A DNA stretch of 64,000 nucleotides from Stictocephala bisonia (taxonomy: Eukaryota > Arthropoda > Insecta > Hemiptera > Membracidae): the NCBI GenBank assembly GCA_035578905.1, contig JAQJVL010000004.1, positions 9,972,152-10,036,151 of the forward strand, read 5' to 3'. Position numbers and translations under genes: made by a program. The notes under the pieces were generated by a model. That model was not told the DNA's origin and made no database searches. It saw only the letters and a list, made by a program, of their open reading frames with translations. Position 1 is the stretch's first letter; the number at the start of each line of letters is the position of its first letter. This document shows, in pieces, positions 37,856-48,644 of this stretch.

Positions 37856-40047
37856 AACTATGATAGTTATCGTTGGAACAAGTAAGGTACGCCGTCTGGT
37901 ATATAGTGGTTATCATTGGAACAAGTAAGGTGCGCCGTCTTGTATATAGTGGTCATCATTGTAACAAGTAAGCTGCGCCGTCTGGTATATTATGGTTATT
38001 ATTGGAACAAGTAAGGTGCGCCGTCTAGTATGTAGGGAATATCGGTGAAACAAAGTAAGGTGCGCCGTCTGGTATATAGTGGTTATCATTGGAACAAGTA
38101 AGGTGCGCCGTCTAGTATGTAGGGAATATCGGTGAAACAAAGTAAGGTGCGACGTCTGGTATATAGTGGTTATCATTGGAACAAGTAAGGTGCGCTGTCT
38201 AGTATGTAGGGAATATCGGTGAAACAAAGTAAGGTGCGACGTCTGGTATGTAGATAATATATGTGAAAGAAAGTAAGGTGCGCCGTCTGGTATATAGTGG
38301 TTATCATTGGAACAAGTAAGGTGCGCCGTCTAGTATGTAGGGAATATCGGTTAAACAAAGTAAGGTGCGACGTCTGGTATATAGTGGTTATCATTGGAAC
38401 AAGTAAGGTGCGCCGTCTAGTATGTAGGGAATATCGGTGAAACAAAGTAAGGTGCGCCGTCTAGTATGTAGGGAATATTGGTGAAAGAAAGTAAGGTGCG
38501 ACGTCTGGTATATAGTGGTTATCATTGGAACAGGTAAGCTGCGCCGTGTGGTATATTATGGTTATTATTGGAACAAGTAAGGTGCGCCGTCTAGTATGTA
38601 GGGAATATCGGTGATACAACGTAAGGTGCGCCGTCTGGTATGTAGTGGTTATCATTGGAACAAGTAAGGTGTGCCGTCTAGTATATAGTGGTTATCATTG
38701 GAACAAGTAAGGTGCGCCGTCTAGTATGTAGGGAATATCGATGAAACAAAGTAAGGTGCGACGTCTGGTATATAGTGGTTATCATTGGAACAAGTAAGGT
38801 GCGCCGTCTAGTATGTAGGGAATATCGGTGATACAAAGTAAGGTGCGCCGTCTGGTATATAGTGGATATCATTGGAACAAGTAAGGTGCGCCGTCTAGTA
38901 TAACATGTATACATACTAATGTAGGGAATATGGGTGAAACAAAGTAAGGTGCGACGTCTGGTATATAGTGGTTATCATTGGAACAAGTAAGGTGCGCCGT
39001 CTAGTATGTAGGGAATATCGGTGAAACAAAGTAAGCTGCGCCGTCTGGTATATAGTGGTTATCATTGGAACAAGTAAGGTGCGCCGTCTAGTATGTAGGG
39101 ATTATCGGTGATACAAAGTAAGGTGCGCCGTCTGGTATGTAGTGGTTATCATTGGAACAAGTAAGGTGCGCCGTCTGGTATGTAGAGAATGTTGGTGCAA
39201 CACAATAAGGTGCGCCGTCTGGTATGTAGTGGAACAAGTATCGCTGGAACAAGTAAGGTGCACCGTCTGGTATGAAGAGAATGTCGGTGGAACAAAGTAA
39301 GGTGCGCCGTCTTATATGTAGTGGTTATCATTGGAACAAGTAAGGTGCGCCGTCTAGTATGTAGGGAATATCGGTGATACAAAGTAAGGTGCGCCGTCTG
39401 GTATATAGTGGTTATCATTGGAACAAGTAAGGTGCGCCGTCTAGTATGTAGGGAATATCGGTGAAACAAAGTAAGCTGCGCCGTCTGGTATATAGTGGTT
39501 ATCATTGGAACAAGTAAGGTGCGCCGCCTAGGTATGTAGGGATTATCGGTGATACAAAGTAAGGTGCGCCGTCTGGTATGTAGTGGTTATCATTGGAACA
39601 AGTAAGGTGCGCCGTCTGGTATGTAGATAATATCGGTGGAACAAAGTACGATGCGCCGTCTGGTATGTAGTGGTTATCATTGGAACAAGTAAGGTGCACC
39701 GTCTGGTATGTAGATAATATCTGTGGAACAAAGTACGGTGCGCCGTCTGGTATGTAGTGGTTATCATTGGAACAAGTAAGGTGCGCCGTCTGGTATGTAG
39801 ATAATATCGGTGGAACAAAGTAAGGTGCGCCGTCTGATATGTAATGGTTATCATTGGAACAAGTAAGGTGCGTCGTCTGGTATGTATATAATATCGGTGG
39901 AACAAAGTACGGTGCGCCGTCTGGTATGTAGTGGTTATCATTGGAACAAGTAAGGTGCACCGTCTGGTATGTAGGGAATATAGGTGAAACAAAAGTAAGG
40001 TGTAGTGTCAAGTATGTAGTGGTTTTCGTTGGAACAAGTAAGGTGCG
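37856..40047 (+). repeat. Minisatellite array E, 87-bp dimer (43 + 44 bp), about 50 monomers
   Basis: Two monomer types alternate: GTAAGGTGCGCCGTCTGGTA then TATAGTGGTTATCATTGGAA, CAA (43 bp), and GTAAGGTGCGCCGTCTAGTA then TGTAGGGAATATCGGTGAAA, CAAA (44 bp). The 87-bp dimer is 29 codons, which keeps minus-strand frames of up to 169 codons open by arithmetic alone. The last part (39590-39970) uses a variant second monomer with GATAATATCGGTGGAAC. Coding function is not supported. Confidence 0.94.
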
Positions 40048-40226
40048 CCGTCTGTTTCGAATCCGGCCTAGACTTGAATACTTATCAGTATATTCATTCC
40101 CCTTCTACTGTACTGGTTCGCCCCCTTACTCTGTCTGATAAAGTTCCTCGCACAGACCAATAGTCTATGAGGAATGGGCAGAGTAAGGTTAAGGAGGAGA
40201 TCGGCCTCTCCTTAAAAAAAAAAAGT
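40048..40226 (+). mobile_element. 5'-truncated tRNA-derived SINE at the end of array E
   Basis: Directly after the last array E unit comes GTTTCGAATCC, a good polymerase III B box, then about 150 bp of moderate-GC unique sequence ending in CTCCTTAAAAAAAAAAAG, an A-rich tail. The A box is absent, so the copy is 5'-truncated. The segment 40124-40188 can fold into a long hairpin: CCTTACTCTG (40124-40133) pairs with CAGAGTAAGG (40179-40188), and inside it TTCCTC (40144) pairs with GAGGAA (40169). Confidence 0.6.
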
Positions 40227-41787
40227 TATGTTGATTTGTGATAGTGAAATGATGACTTTTTGACAGTTAAAAAAAATTTAAATCTAAAAATGTGCATTTT
40301 TGGAGAACATTTAAAAGATCACTTACGTATTAAAATAGGCGATATCTTGTAAGAAACATTAGTTTGGAGTGAGAAAATAATATTTTGATAATTTGTTTTA
40401 AAAATTCCATTTTGAACAATTTAAACTACTTTTTGTGATTTTAAAAGAAACAATATTCGGATTCAGCAGACAAAAATGCGTAATGAAGCATGGCTTATAT
40501 CTACTGCATTCGAAATGGGTATCCAGCGTTCAAACTAAAATGATTTTCCAAAGTTTTGAATCGCTATATCTAAAAAAGGGCGACTCGAAAGGAAAAAGGT
40601 ATAAGAACACTGTTTGTAGATAATATTAGGATGTAAAAATTTTGCTTCAGCTATTTTTTTTTCAAAACTCACTGTTTACGACAAATTTAAAAAAAAGGGT
40701 TTTTGTAACCTTTGACCTTGAATAAAGCGTTTATTACATCCTTTATCCCTTAGGACTTTTGACGCTGTATTTGTAATGCTGAATATAATTTTAAATTATG
40801 TTAAATTTAAAATTGATGCATTATAATTAAATCAGGCACTGAGAGGTCATAAAGGTGCGTCATGAAGATCCTTTTAATGCTATTAAGAACGTATAAAGTT
40901 AATGTTTGCTGTAACAAAACTAGAATCAACATTTATTCCTGTCGCACGGCACATAAGCACTTAATCGTTAATATACACTTAGTTCTTTAATAGAGCTTTA
41001 TTACTCTCATTGTCACGATTTACAAATTGAATGTTAAAGTATGAAGGACATATAAAACTTTAAAATAACGCTGATTAGATTCGTTCCAGTGGCGTTCTGC
41101 AAAATAAAAACTACCAGCTGACGGGGCTATTCAACCTTAGCCTTTTGACGGAGAGCCTCTTGAGCAAGCTGCTTTTAATAACGCTTAATTCACAGCCAGT
41201 TTCCTCTTGTCCATTGCGCATTTGTTTATTTAAACCTCTACAGGGAGAATTAGATAACGTTGGGTGGGTTCAGTACGTTCAATTAGCAGAAACAAATAAA
41301 AACATTCTTGTGATTTTCATTAATCTTATTTATTTGATTATATCATGTAACATAATTCAATATTACAACTAAAAATTATAGATTTTATTTTAATTTTATT
41401 TACTACCAAAGACCATAACAATTTTTTCGGATGATTAAAAAATGTTTTCGTTAGCTTTAGATTTGGCAATAAAGTGCTCCGTCCAGTTAATAAACACAAT
41501 TGTGATCAGTACTCCGATATTGCTTTCTGGTTACTGAAATGATTCTTTCATCAGACACCCTATTATTTATTTTGTACTATACAAAGCAAGCAAAATCATT
41601 CACCCATTTGGTTTCGTCTGGATTATTATCTGTATTAAAGATCGACGACTCGACTGATTGAAAAATAGTTATAGTATGGACACCCATATCCTCAACCAAA
41701 CATACGTGTAATTTTTATACCAAAATCATTTTTCATAGAACAAAGACAGATATTTAATTGTCAATAACGCCTTAGAAATGAATAATA
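40227..41787. other. AT-rich DNA, nothing recognised
   Basis: No supportable gene. Frames at 40435-40623 and 41145-41372 are short and motif-free. Confidence 0.55.
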
Positions 41788-41796
41788 ATGAATATT

Positions 41797-41844
<48 letters not shown>

Positions 41845-41853
41845 AATATTCAT
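41788..41853. repeat. (TA)20 microsatellite inside a perfect 66-bp palindrome
   Basis: ATGAATATTTACA (41788-41800), then (TA)20, then TGTAAATATTCAT (41841-41853). The two unique ends are exact reverse complements and the centre is self-complementary, so the whole 66 bp is one palindrome at the left edge of array F. Confidence 0.9.
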
Positions 41854-44425
41854 ACTTGTAACATACGTACTTGTAATATTCTATTGTATATATTTCAACT
41901 TCAAAATACGTATATTGATACATACAAGCAATTTTGTATTGTGTATTTGTCAACGTCATTATACGTATACGTAATACATACAAGTAATTTTGTATTGTGT
42001 ATATGTCAACGTCATTATACGTATACGTAATACATACAAGTAATTTTGTATTATGTATATGTCAACGTCATTATACGTATACGTAATACATACAAGTAAT
42101 TTTGTACTGTGTATATGTCAACGTCATTATACGTATACGTAATACATACAAGTAATTTTGTATTGTGTATATGTCAACGTCATTATACGTATACGTAATA
42201 CATACAAGTAATTTTGTATTGTGTATATGTCAACGTCATTATACGTATACGTAATACATACAAGTAATTTTGTACTGTGTATATGTCAACGTCATTATAC
42301 GTATACGTAATACATACAAGTAATTTTGTACAGTGTATATGTCAACGTCATTATACGTATACGTAATACATACAAGTAATTTTGTATTGTGTATATGTCA
42401 ACGTCATTATACGTATACGTAATACATACAAGTAATTTTGTATTGTGTATATGTCAACGTCATTATACGTATACGTAATACATACAAGTAATTTTGTATT
42501 GTGTATATGTCAACGTCATTATACGTATACGTAATACATACAAGTAATTTTGTATTGTGTATATGTCAACGTCATTATACGTATACGTAATACATACAAG
42601 TAATTTTGTACTGTGTATATGTCAACGTCATTATACGTATACGTAATACATACAAGTAATTTTGTACTGTGTATATGTCAACGTCATTATACGTATACGT
42701 AATACATACAAGTAATTTTGTATTGTGTATATGTCAACGTCATTATACGTATACGTAATACATACAAGTAATTTTGCATTGTGTATATGTCAATGTCATT
42801 ATACGTATACGTAATACATACAAGTAATTTTGTACTGTGTATATGTCAACGTCATTATACGTATACGTAATACATACAAGTAATTTTGTACTGTGTATAT
42901 GTCAACGTCATTATACGTATACGTAATACATACAAGTAATTTTGTACTGTGTATATGTCAACGTCATTATACGTATACGTAATACATACAAGTAATTTTG
43001 TATTTTGTATTGTGTATATGTCAACGTCATTATACGTATACGTAATACATACAAGTAATTTTGTATTTTGTATTGTGTATATGTCAACGTCATTATACGT
43101 ATACGTAATACATACAAGTAATTTTATACTGTGTATATGTCAACGTCATTATACGTATACGTAATACATACAAGTAATTTTGTATTGTGTATATGTCAAC
43201 GTCATTATACGTATACATAATACATACAAGTAATTTTATACTGTGTATATGTCAACGTCATTATACGTATACGTAATACATACAAGTAATTTTGTATTTT
43301 GTATTGTGTATATGTCAACGTCATTATACGTATACGTAATACATACAAGTAATTTTGTACTGTGTATATGTCAACGTCATTATACGTATACGTAATACAT
43401 ACAAGTAATTTTGTACTGTGTATAGGTCAACGTCATTATACGTATACGTAATACATACAAGTAATTTTGTACTGTGTATATGTCAACGTCATTATACGTA
43501 TACGTAATACATACAAGTAATTTTGTATTGTGTATATGTCAACGTCATTATACGTATACGTAATACATACAAGTAATTTTATACTGTGTATATGTCAACG
43601 TCATTATACGTATACGTAATACATACAAGTAATTTTGTATTTTGTATTGTGTATATGTCAACGTCATTATACGTATACGTAATACATACAAGTAATTTTG
43701 TACTGTGTATATGTCAACGTCATTATACGTATACGTAATACATACAAGTAATTTTGTACTGTGTATAGGTCAACGTCATTATACGTATACGTAATACATA
43801 CAAGTAATTTTGTACTGTGTATATGTCAACGTCATTATACGTATACGTAATACATACAAGTAATTTTGTATTGTGTATATGTCAACGTCATTATACGTAT
43901 ACGTAATACATACAAGTAATTTTGTATTGTGTATATGTCAACGTCATTATACGTATACGTAATACATACAAGTAATTTTGTACTGTGTATATGTCAACGT
44001 CATTATACGTATACGTAATACATACAAGTAATTTTATACTGTGTATATGTCAACGTCATTATACGTATACGTAATACATACAAGTAATTTTGTACTGTGT
44101 ATATGTCAACGTCATTATACGTATACGTAATACATACAAGTAATTTTGCATTGTGTATATGTCAATGTCATTATACGTATACGTAATACATACAAGTAAT
44201 TTTGTACTGTGTATATGTCAATGTCATTATACGTATACGTAATACATACAAGTAATTTTGTACTGTGTATATGTCAACGTCATTATACGTATACGTAATA
44301 CATACAAGTAATTTTGTACTGTGTATATGTCAACGTCATTATACGTATACGTAATACATACAAGTAATTTTGTACTGTGTATATGTCAACGTCATTATAC
44401 GTATATTGATACATTTAAGTAATTT
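41854..44425 (+). repeat. Minisatellite array F, 56-bp unit (some 63 bp), about 45 copies
   Basis: The unit reads ATACGTATACGTAATACATA, then CAAGTAATTTTGTATTGTGT, then ATATGTCAACGTCATT. It contains the palindrome TACGTATACGTA. Some units carry a 7-bp insertion (TATTTTG) making 63 bp. Copies are almost identical apart from TATTG/TACTG and rare changes. The block holding the 63-bp form and the TATAGGTCAA variant recurs 343 bp later, which is five 56-bp units plus one 63-bp unit. The first unit or two (41854-41950) are diverged. Confidence 0.95.
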
Positions 44426-45000
44426 TGTATTGTGTATGTGCCAATGTAATTATCTACTGATAGACACATATAAATTTGCATTGTGTATATGTCAACGTCA
44501 TTATCTAATGATATAGTAGAGTAATTATATCATTACGAGTAGTGTTTTATTGCGTGTGTCAACGTCCTTATGTACTGATACGTAAATGTATCTTTTATTA
44601 CGATTGTAAAAAAATGTTCTATTGTTACATACGTACGTGAAATTACTTATTGTGTTTGTCAACGTCATTAACTACCAATAAATGTATACGTGTAATGGTT
44701 TAATTTTGTGTCAAATTTCATTATCTATTGATACGTACATACGTGAAATGAAATGAAATAAGTCTTTATTAAGGAGAGAAGTAAGACAACAAAGCCCTCT
44801 TGAGCTCTTAACATCAACTTAACTTGTAATTATGTATTTATTTTTTGTGTGTATTTAATTCTTTATCGATACGTACATACGTGTAATTTTGTATTGTTTA
44901 TATGACAACGTCATTATACGTATATTGATTCATACTTGTAATGTTGTATTGTTGTTCAACGTCATTATCTACTGATGTATACATATAATTTTGTATTGTG
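44426..45000 (+). repeat. Decayed units of array F with a small insertion
   Basis: Scattered pieces of the F unit (GTCAACGTCATTAT, GATACGTACATACGTG, CTACTGATA) occur at irregular spacing with many substitutions. This is the old edge of the array. Confidence 0.7.
44746..44822 (-). mobile_element. Short 3'-end fragment of a LINE/SINE in the decayed edge of array F
   Basis: On the minus strand the segment ends in AATAAAGACTTATTTCATTT followed by CATTTCA, an AATAAA signal and an ATTTC-type repeated tail similar in style to the CR1-like 3' end at 36356. It interrupts F-type sequence (TACATACGTG on the left, CTTGTAATT on the right). Only about 77 bp, with no coding part. Confidence 0.45.
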
Positions 45001-45397
45001 TAATTTTAACACATGCAATCTGTCATATTAGCAGAATACAGTAACAAATTGTGTCAAGGGTGAATTGGGGTTGTTACTACCCTACCGGTATTATACGGTT
45101 AGAAAACCTGTCAATACATGATCCAATATCTGAAGTTTACTAGACACAAATCAAATGAAGTAGTTAAACTTGAGTATAAAGTTGAGTATACTCTGTGTGG
45201 TTGTAAAACCACTGTAAACCTTGACCGCATGTGTCCCTTGGTCAAATGCAAGGTCCGCAGTATGTTTGGAGAAGATTGCCAATCAACTGTAACAGCAATT
45301 TTAGATTGCAGTTTGGTCTGGTGACCTTTTTCCACTATATACAGGCACTAAAGCATGACTTTATGGACACTACCTCATAACATTTACGAACTGAATA
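45001..45397. other. Unique DNA with overlapping short frames on both strands, not recognised
   Basis: A plus frame at 45118-45324 (68 codons, five Cys) and a minus frame at 45335-45111 overlap completely. Neither shows a known domain. Less AT-rich than its surroundings, it may be an old transposon or exon remnant. Confidence 0.25.
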
Positions 45398-45769
45398 CAT
45401 GGTTGGGCAAAAGTCTGGAACATTATTTTTAAAACTATTGAAAGAAATGTGATAAAAGTTTGTAAGTGTGTACATGTCCCTATAACAAAATGTATATATA
45501 TTTTACTTGTTTTACGCATAGCCAGGTGATGGCCCATGAAGGAAGTCTTAAAATGTTTAAATGTAAGCCTACTTCGAGTTATACCTCAATTTAAAGGTCT
45601 TTTTTCACAATACAAAAGTACAAAACTGAGGTCAAAAGAATGACCCGCTCAGAAAATTCTTCACAAAGAACTTAATGTTATATAACTATTACTGATTTAA
45701 AATAAGGATAATATGGTTATCATCTATTGCACAGCTATAATTTCACTGACAGAATACGATCAATTAATT

Positions 45770-45806
<37 letters not shown>

Positions 45807-46315
45807 TACTGGTGACAAATTATTATGATAATTTTCTTTGAACTATTTTAGGGTAGAGTCAGTCTAAAGTAATTTAACAATTTTTCTTGTATTTAAATTT
45901 GTTGAATAAACTAGTTACTTTTATATTCAGTCCTTTCGTTACGATTTGTAACCATCATCAACATATTCAATAACAGGGACTTAAAAATATTAAATAAATA
46001 GGCGAATAATTAAGAAGAATTAGTAATATGACATTACATTTTGAGTGGCTGTATTTTCTGACTGGGTCATCCTTTTAACCTCAAGGTTGCACTTTTGTAT
46101 TTTACAAACAAAGACCTTTAAAATGAGGTATAAATCAAGTTAGGCTTAGATTTTAAATTTCTAAGACTTCCTTCGTGGCAATACCCTGGCTGGCTAAACG
46201 AAAAACGAGTAAAATATGTCTAAATGTTTGGTATTACAACATGTACATTACAAGTTTCATTACGTTTCTTTAAATTATAATTAATAAATATATTCTAGAC
46301 TTTTGCCAAACCCTA
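45398..46315. mobile_element. TA-flanked element with long (about 265-bp) imperfect inverted repeats, Tc1/mariner-like
   Basis: The left end CATGGTTGGGCAAAAGTCTG (45398) matches the inverse of the right end, which on the minus strand reads TAGGGTTTGGCAAAAGTCTA from 46315. Both ends are flanked by TA. Similarity continues inward for about 265 bp on each side, for example GAAGGAAGTCTTA and TTTAAAGGTCTTT on the left against their inverses at about 46170 and 46115 on the right, and GACCCGCTCAGAAAAT against GACCCAGTCAGAAAAT. The interior of about 390 bp has no transposase and contains a run of 32 A (45773-45804). It is best read as a non-autonomous, aged element; family assignment rests on TA sites and end sequence only. 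Confidence 0.7.
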
Positions 46316-47253
46316 TATAGTATTAATTCAATTACTATAGACATATGACTAACACGATTTTTTATAAATAAATATGACAATTTCACTGAAATAATCCATG
46401 ATTCATGGAGTATCCCAGTTATAAACGTTAAACCTGGACCACTCACAAATTCCAGTATCTGTAATAATATTATGATATAAATAGTATATCACATTAATTA
46501 CAGTTTTATCAAACAATTAGTTTGACATGAACTGTATTTTAGAATTCCTTATTAAGTTAAAAACAACAACGCTATTCTCGTTTTTAAAAACCTAATAACA
46601 TTATTTTGTGGGCTCGTAATCTATGGAAGTTTCTCATTTATTTGATGGATCTATAGTTCGCATTATGTAAATTCATGAAATACAGCCACGTTTTATGCTT
46701 ATTATGCGGCCAAACCCCTGCACTTGAGTCAACTAAACAGCTTATTTCCGTTGTGAAATAGTCTCTCTGAGTTTGTATTTCATGAACATGTGAAAGTGAA
46801 TTAAATTCATAGAGACTTGCAATAAATATAATCACTTTTTCAATACCACGTAAATTGACGATAAAACATTATAAATAGTATTTTTTAGTCGTTCATTTTC
46901 ATAAAAGTGATTAAATCCACCATTATTATTAAATTATAAAGTCTAGAAAAGAAAATAGAAATACCATCGTGTTCTACTAAGAGACCTTTGACATTATCTA
47001 CATATCAATCTATGCTCTAATTTAAGATTTCCCTCTGACTCCTGTGGACCATCCGATAGGATATATGTGTAAAGTGTTATTGCTTTATCTGCAATGGTTA
47101 GACATTAGATATTATTTATTCTGAATAAAATACAAAATGATATATATCTCATTCGTCATTACAGATAAACTTAAAATAAATAAACAACTATTGTTAAAAT
47201 AATATATACACATGACAAAGTTACAAAGACAATGTAAATCTGTTGTTTTCGGG
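46316..47253. other. AT-rich DNA, nothing recognised
   Basis: No supportable gene. Part of the right end (about 47120-47253) may be the 3' untranslated tail of the LINE remnant at 47254-47360, which reads on the minus strand. Confidence 0.45.
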
Positions 47254-47360
47254 TCAAGTAGACAGGAATTCCTGTAAACTATAAAATTCCTTGCTGATCA
47301 AATAATTCCTGACAGATTTCTTGAATCCAGCCCCTTTTAAACTTTTAATTTCAGCAGGGT
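47254..47360 (-). pseudogene. LINE C-terminal remnant
   Basis: The minus-strand frame ends in PAEIKSL ... FKKSVRNYL ... FYSLQEFL and stops at 47254. The spacing and residues parallel the C-terminus of the CR1-like copy in this window (FKTHLKGFL ... FYAVDEFL), so it is probably a short relic of a related LINE. The rest of that open frame (up to 47436) runs into the foldback element and is not LINE-like. Confidence 0.5.
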
Positions 47361-47416
47361 TCAACAAATAATTCGTCCCCAGACTGTTAGTACACCCTAA
47401 TTGCTGTTGCCAGAAA

Positions 47417-47815
47417 GTATTTAATGGGGAAGACAAAGGTTGTTGGATTTGCCATCATTACGTGAAAATTACCAATCACGACGTTTCGATTTGGTAGAAT
47501 CCAAACCTTTTTAAAGTGCTAAATACTAAATTACATCTACACAAACATGTTATAAACTACGTTCTTAAACTAATAAACTTATCTACATTAGCATTTATCT
47601 AAATTGTCTTGATGTAGACAAAAAATGTAGATAGTTATTAATGTAGATAAGATTATTAGTTTAAGAACGTAGTTTTATAACATGTTTGTGTATATGTAAT
47701 TTAGTTTTTAGCACTTGAAAAAGGTTTGGGTTCTACCACATCGAAACGTCATGATTGGTCATTTTCACGTAATGATGGCAAATGTCCAACAACCTTTATC
47801 TTCCCCATCTGATAC
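47417..47815. mobile_element. Foldback element: two roughly 180-bp inverted arms around a short centre
   Basis: The left arm from about 47424 (ATGGGGAAGACAAAGGTTGT) is the inverse of the right arm ending at 47808. The arms match over about 180 bp with scattered mismatches; shared blocks include GCCATCATTACGTGAAAAT, ACATGTTATAAA and ACGTTCTTAAACTAATAA. The centre (about 47600-47640) contains CTTGATGTAGACA and is AT-rich. The AGTAT/ATACT pair just outside may extend the arms to 47417 and 47815. No coding capacity and no clear target duplication. Confidence 0.85.
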
Positions 47816-48644
47816 TCCATCGTTAACAAATTTCAAAAACAAAGTATTTAATCATATAAACAAAATTTCTAATTTGCGGTAGGTATCATTTTTGTCAGTC
47901 TTCTATTTTTAACTACCATTGTGATCGGCTGTGAGTTGTGTGTTCGTCAGAATGTTTTGCGGGGTCGACGAGTGTTTGATAAACATTTACTTACTAGTCA
48001 ACATTTTTGTTCTGTTCTCTCATTAATTTTGATTGTATTGATGACAGTAGGTAGATATGCTTTTGTCAAAACACTTGTTGTACATGATCTTTTAAAATAA
48101 CACTATAACTTTTTGTAATAAATCATCAGTTCATTGTAATTTTTAAATCGTTCTTACTGTGTATTAATTGAAAAACGTAGGATAAAAAGAGACAACATTC
48201 GAGCAAGTTGTGTGTGATTGCTTAAGTGGGATTATCTGTCTGAGATTATTTAGTGAAGTATTGAAAAAATCCGGCCCCAATATTTTCCCATTACAGATTG
48301 CCATCCTCAGTAGATCAGTTTCTTTAGAATTGCGTATATATTGAATTTCAGTTTTTATATTAGGTGAAGCTCAAATAACTGAGAAACAATATTTCAACCT
48401 CGAAAGAGAATGATAAGAATTATGAAGGGCTTGTCTTCTACAGATACAGTACTCGTAGAACATTAAATACATTTATGTAAATAAATACAACGTTTTGTGT
48501 GGTACAAAACTATTTCCTGTGACCGTTAGAGAGGGGGATGAACTAATTAAGACACATTTCCCTCGCCTGCTATGACGAACCCATATTTGTTGAGTGGTGC
48601 CGACGGACCATCGGCCTAATGTGACTTCCGGATCATACGAGCAC
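47816..48644. other. AT-rich DNA, nothing recognised
   Basis: Unique sequence with no supported gene. The last 60 bases before array G are GC-rich and contain GACGGACCATCGGCC. Confidence 0.55.

Noticed and set aside
37913..40011. Minus-strand open frames of up to 169 codons across array E, in two frames
   Set aside because: The 87-bp dimer equals 29 codons. Two frames are open over the same DNA at once, which indicates repeat arithmetic rather than coding.
45118..45324. Cys-containing 68-codon plus-strand protein
   Set aside because: It fully overlaps a minus-strand frame of similar length and has no recognisable domain, start context or splice sites.
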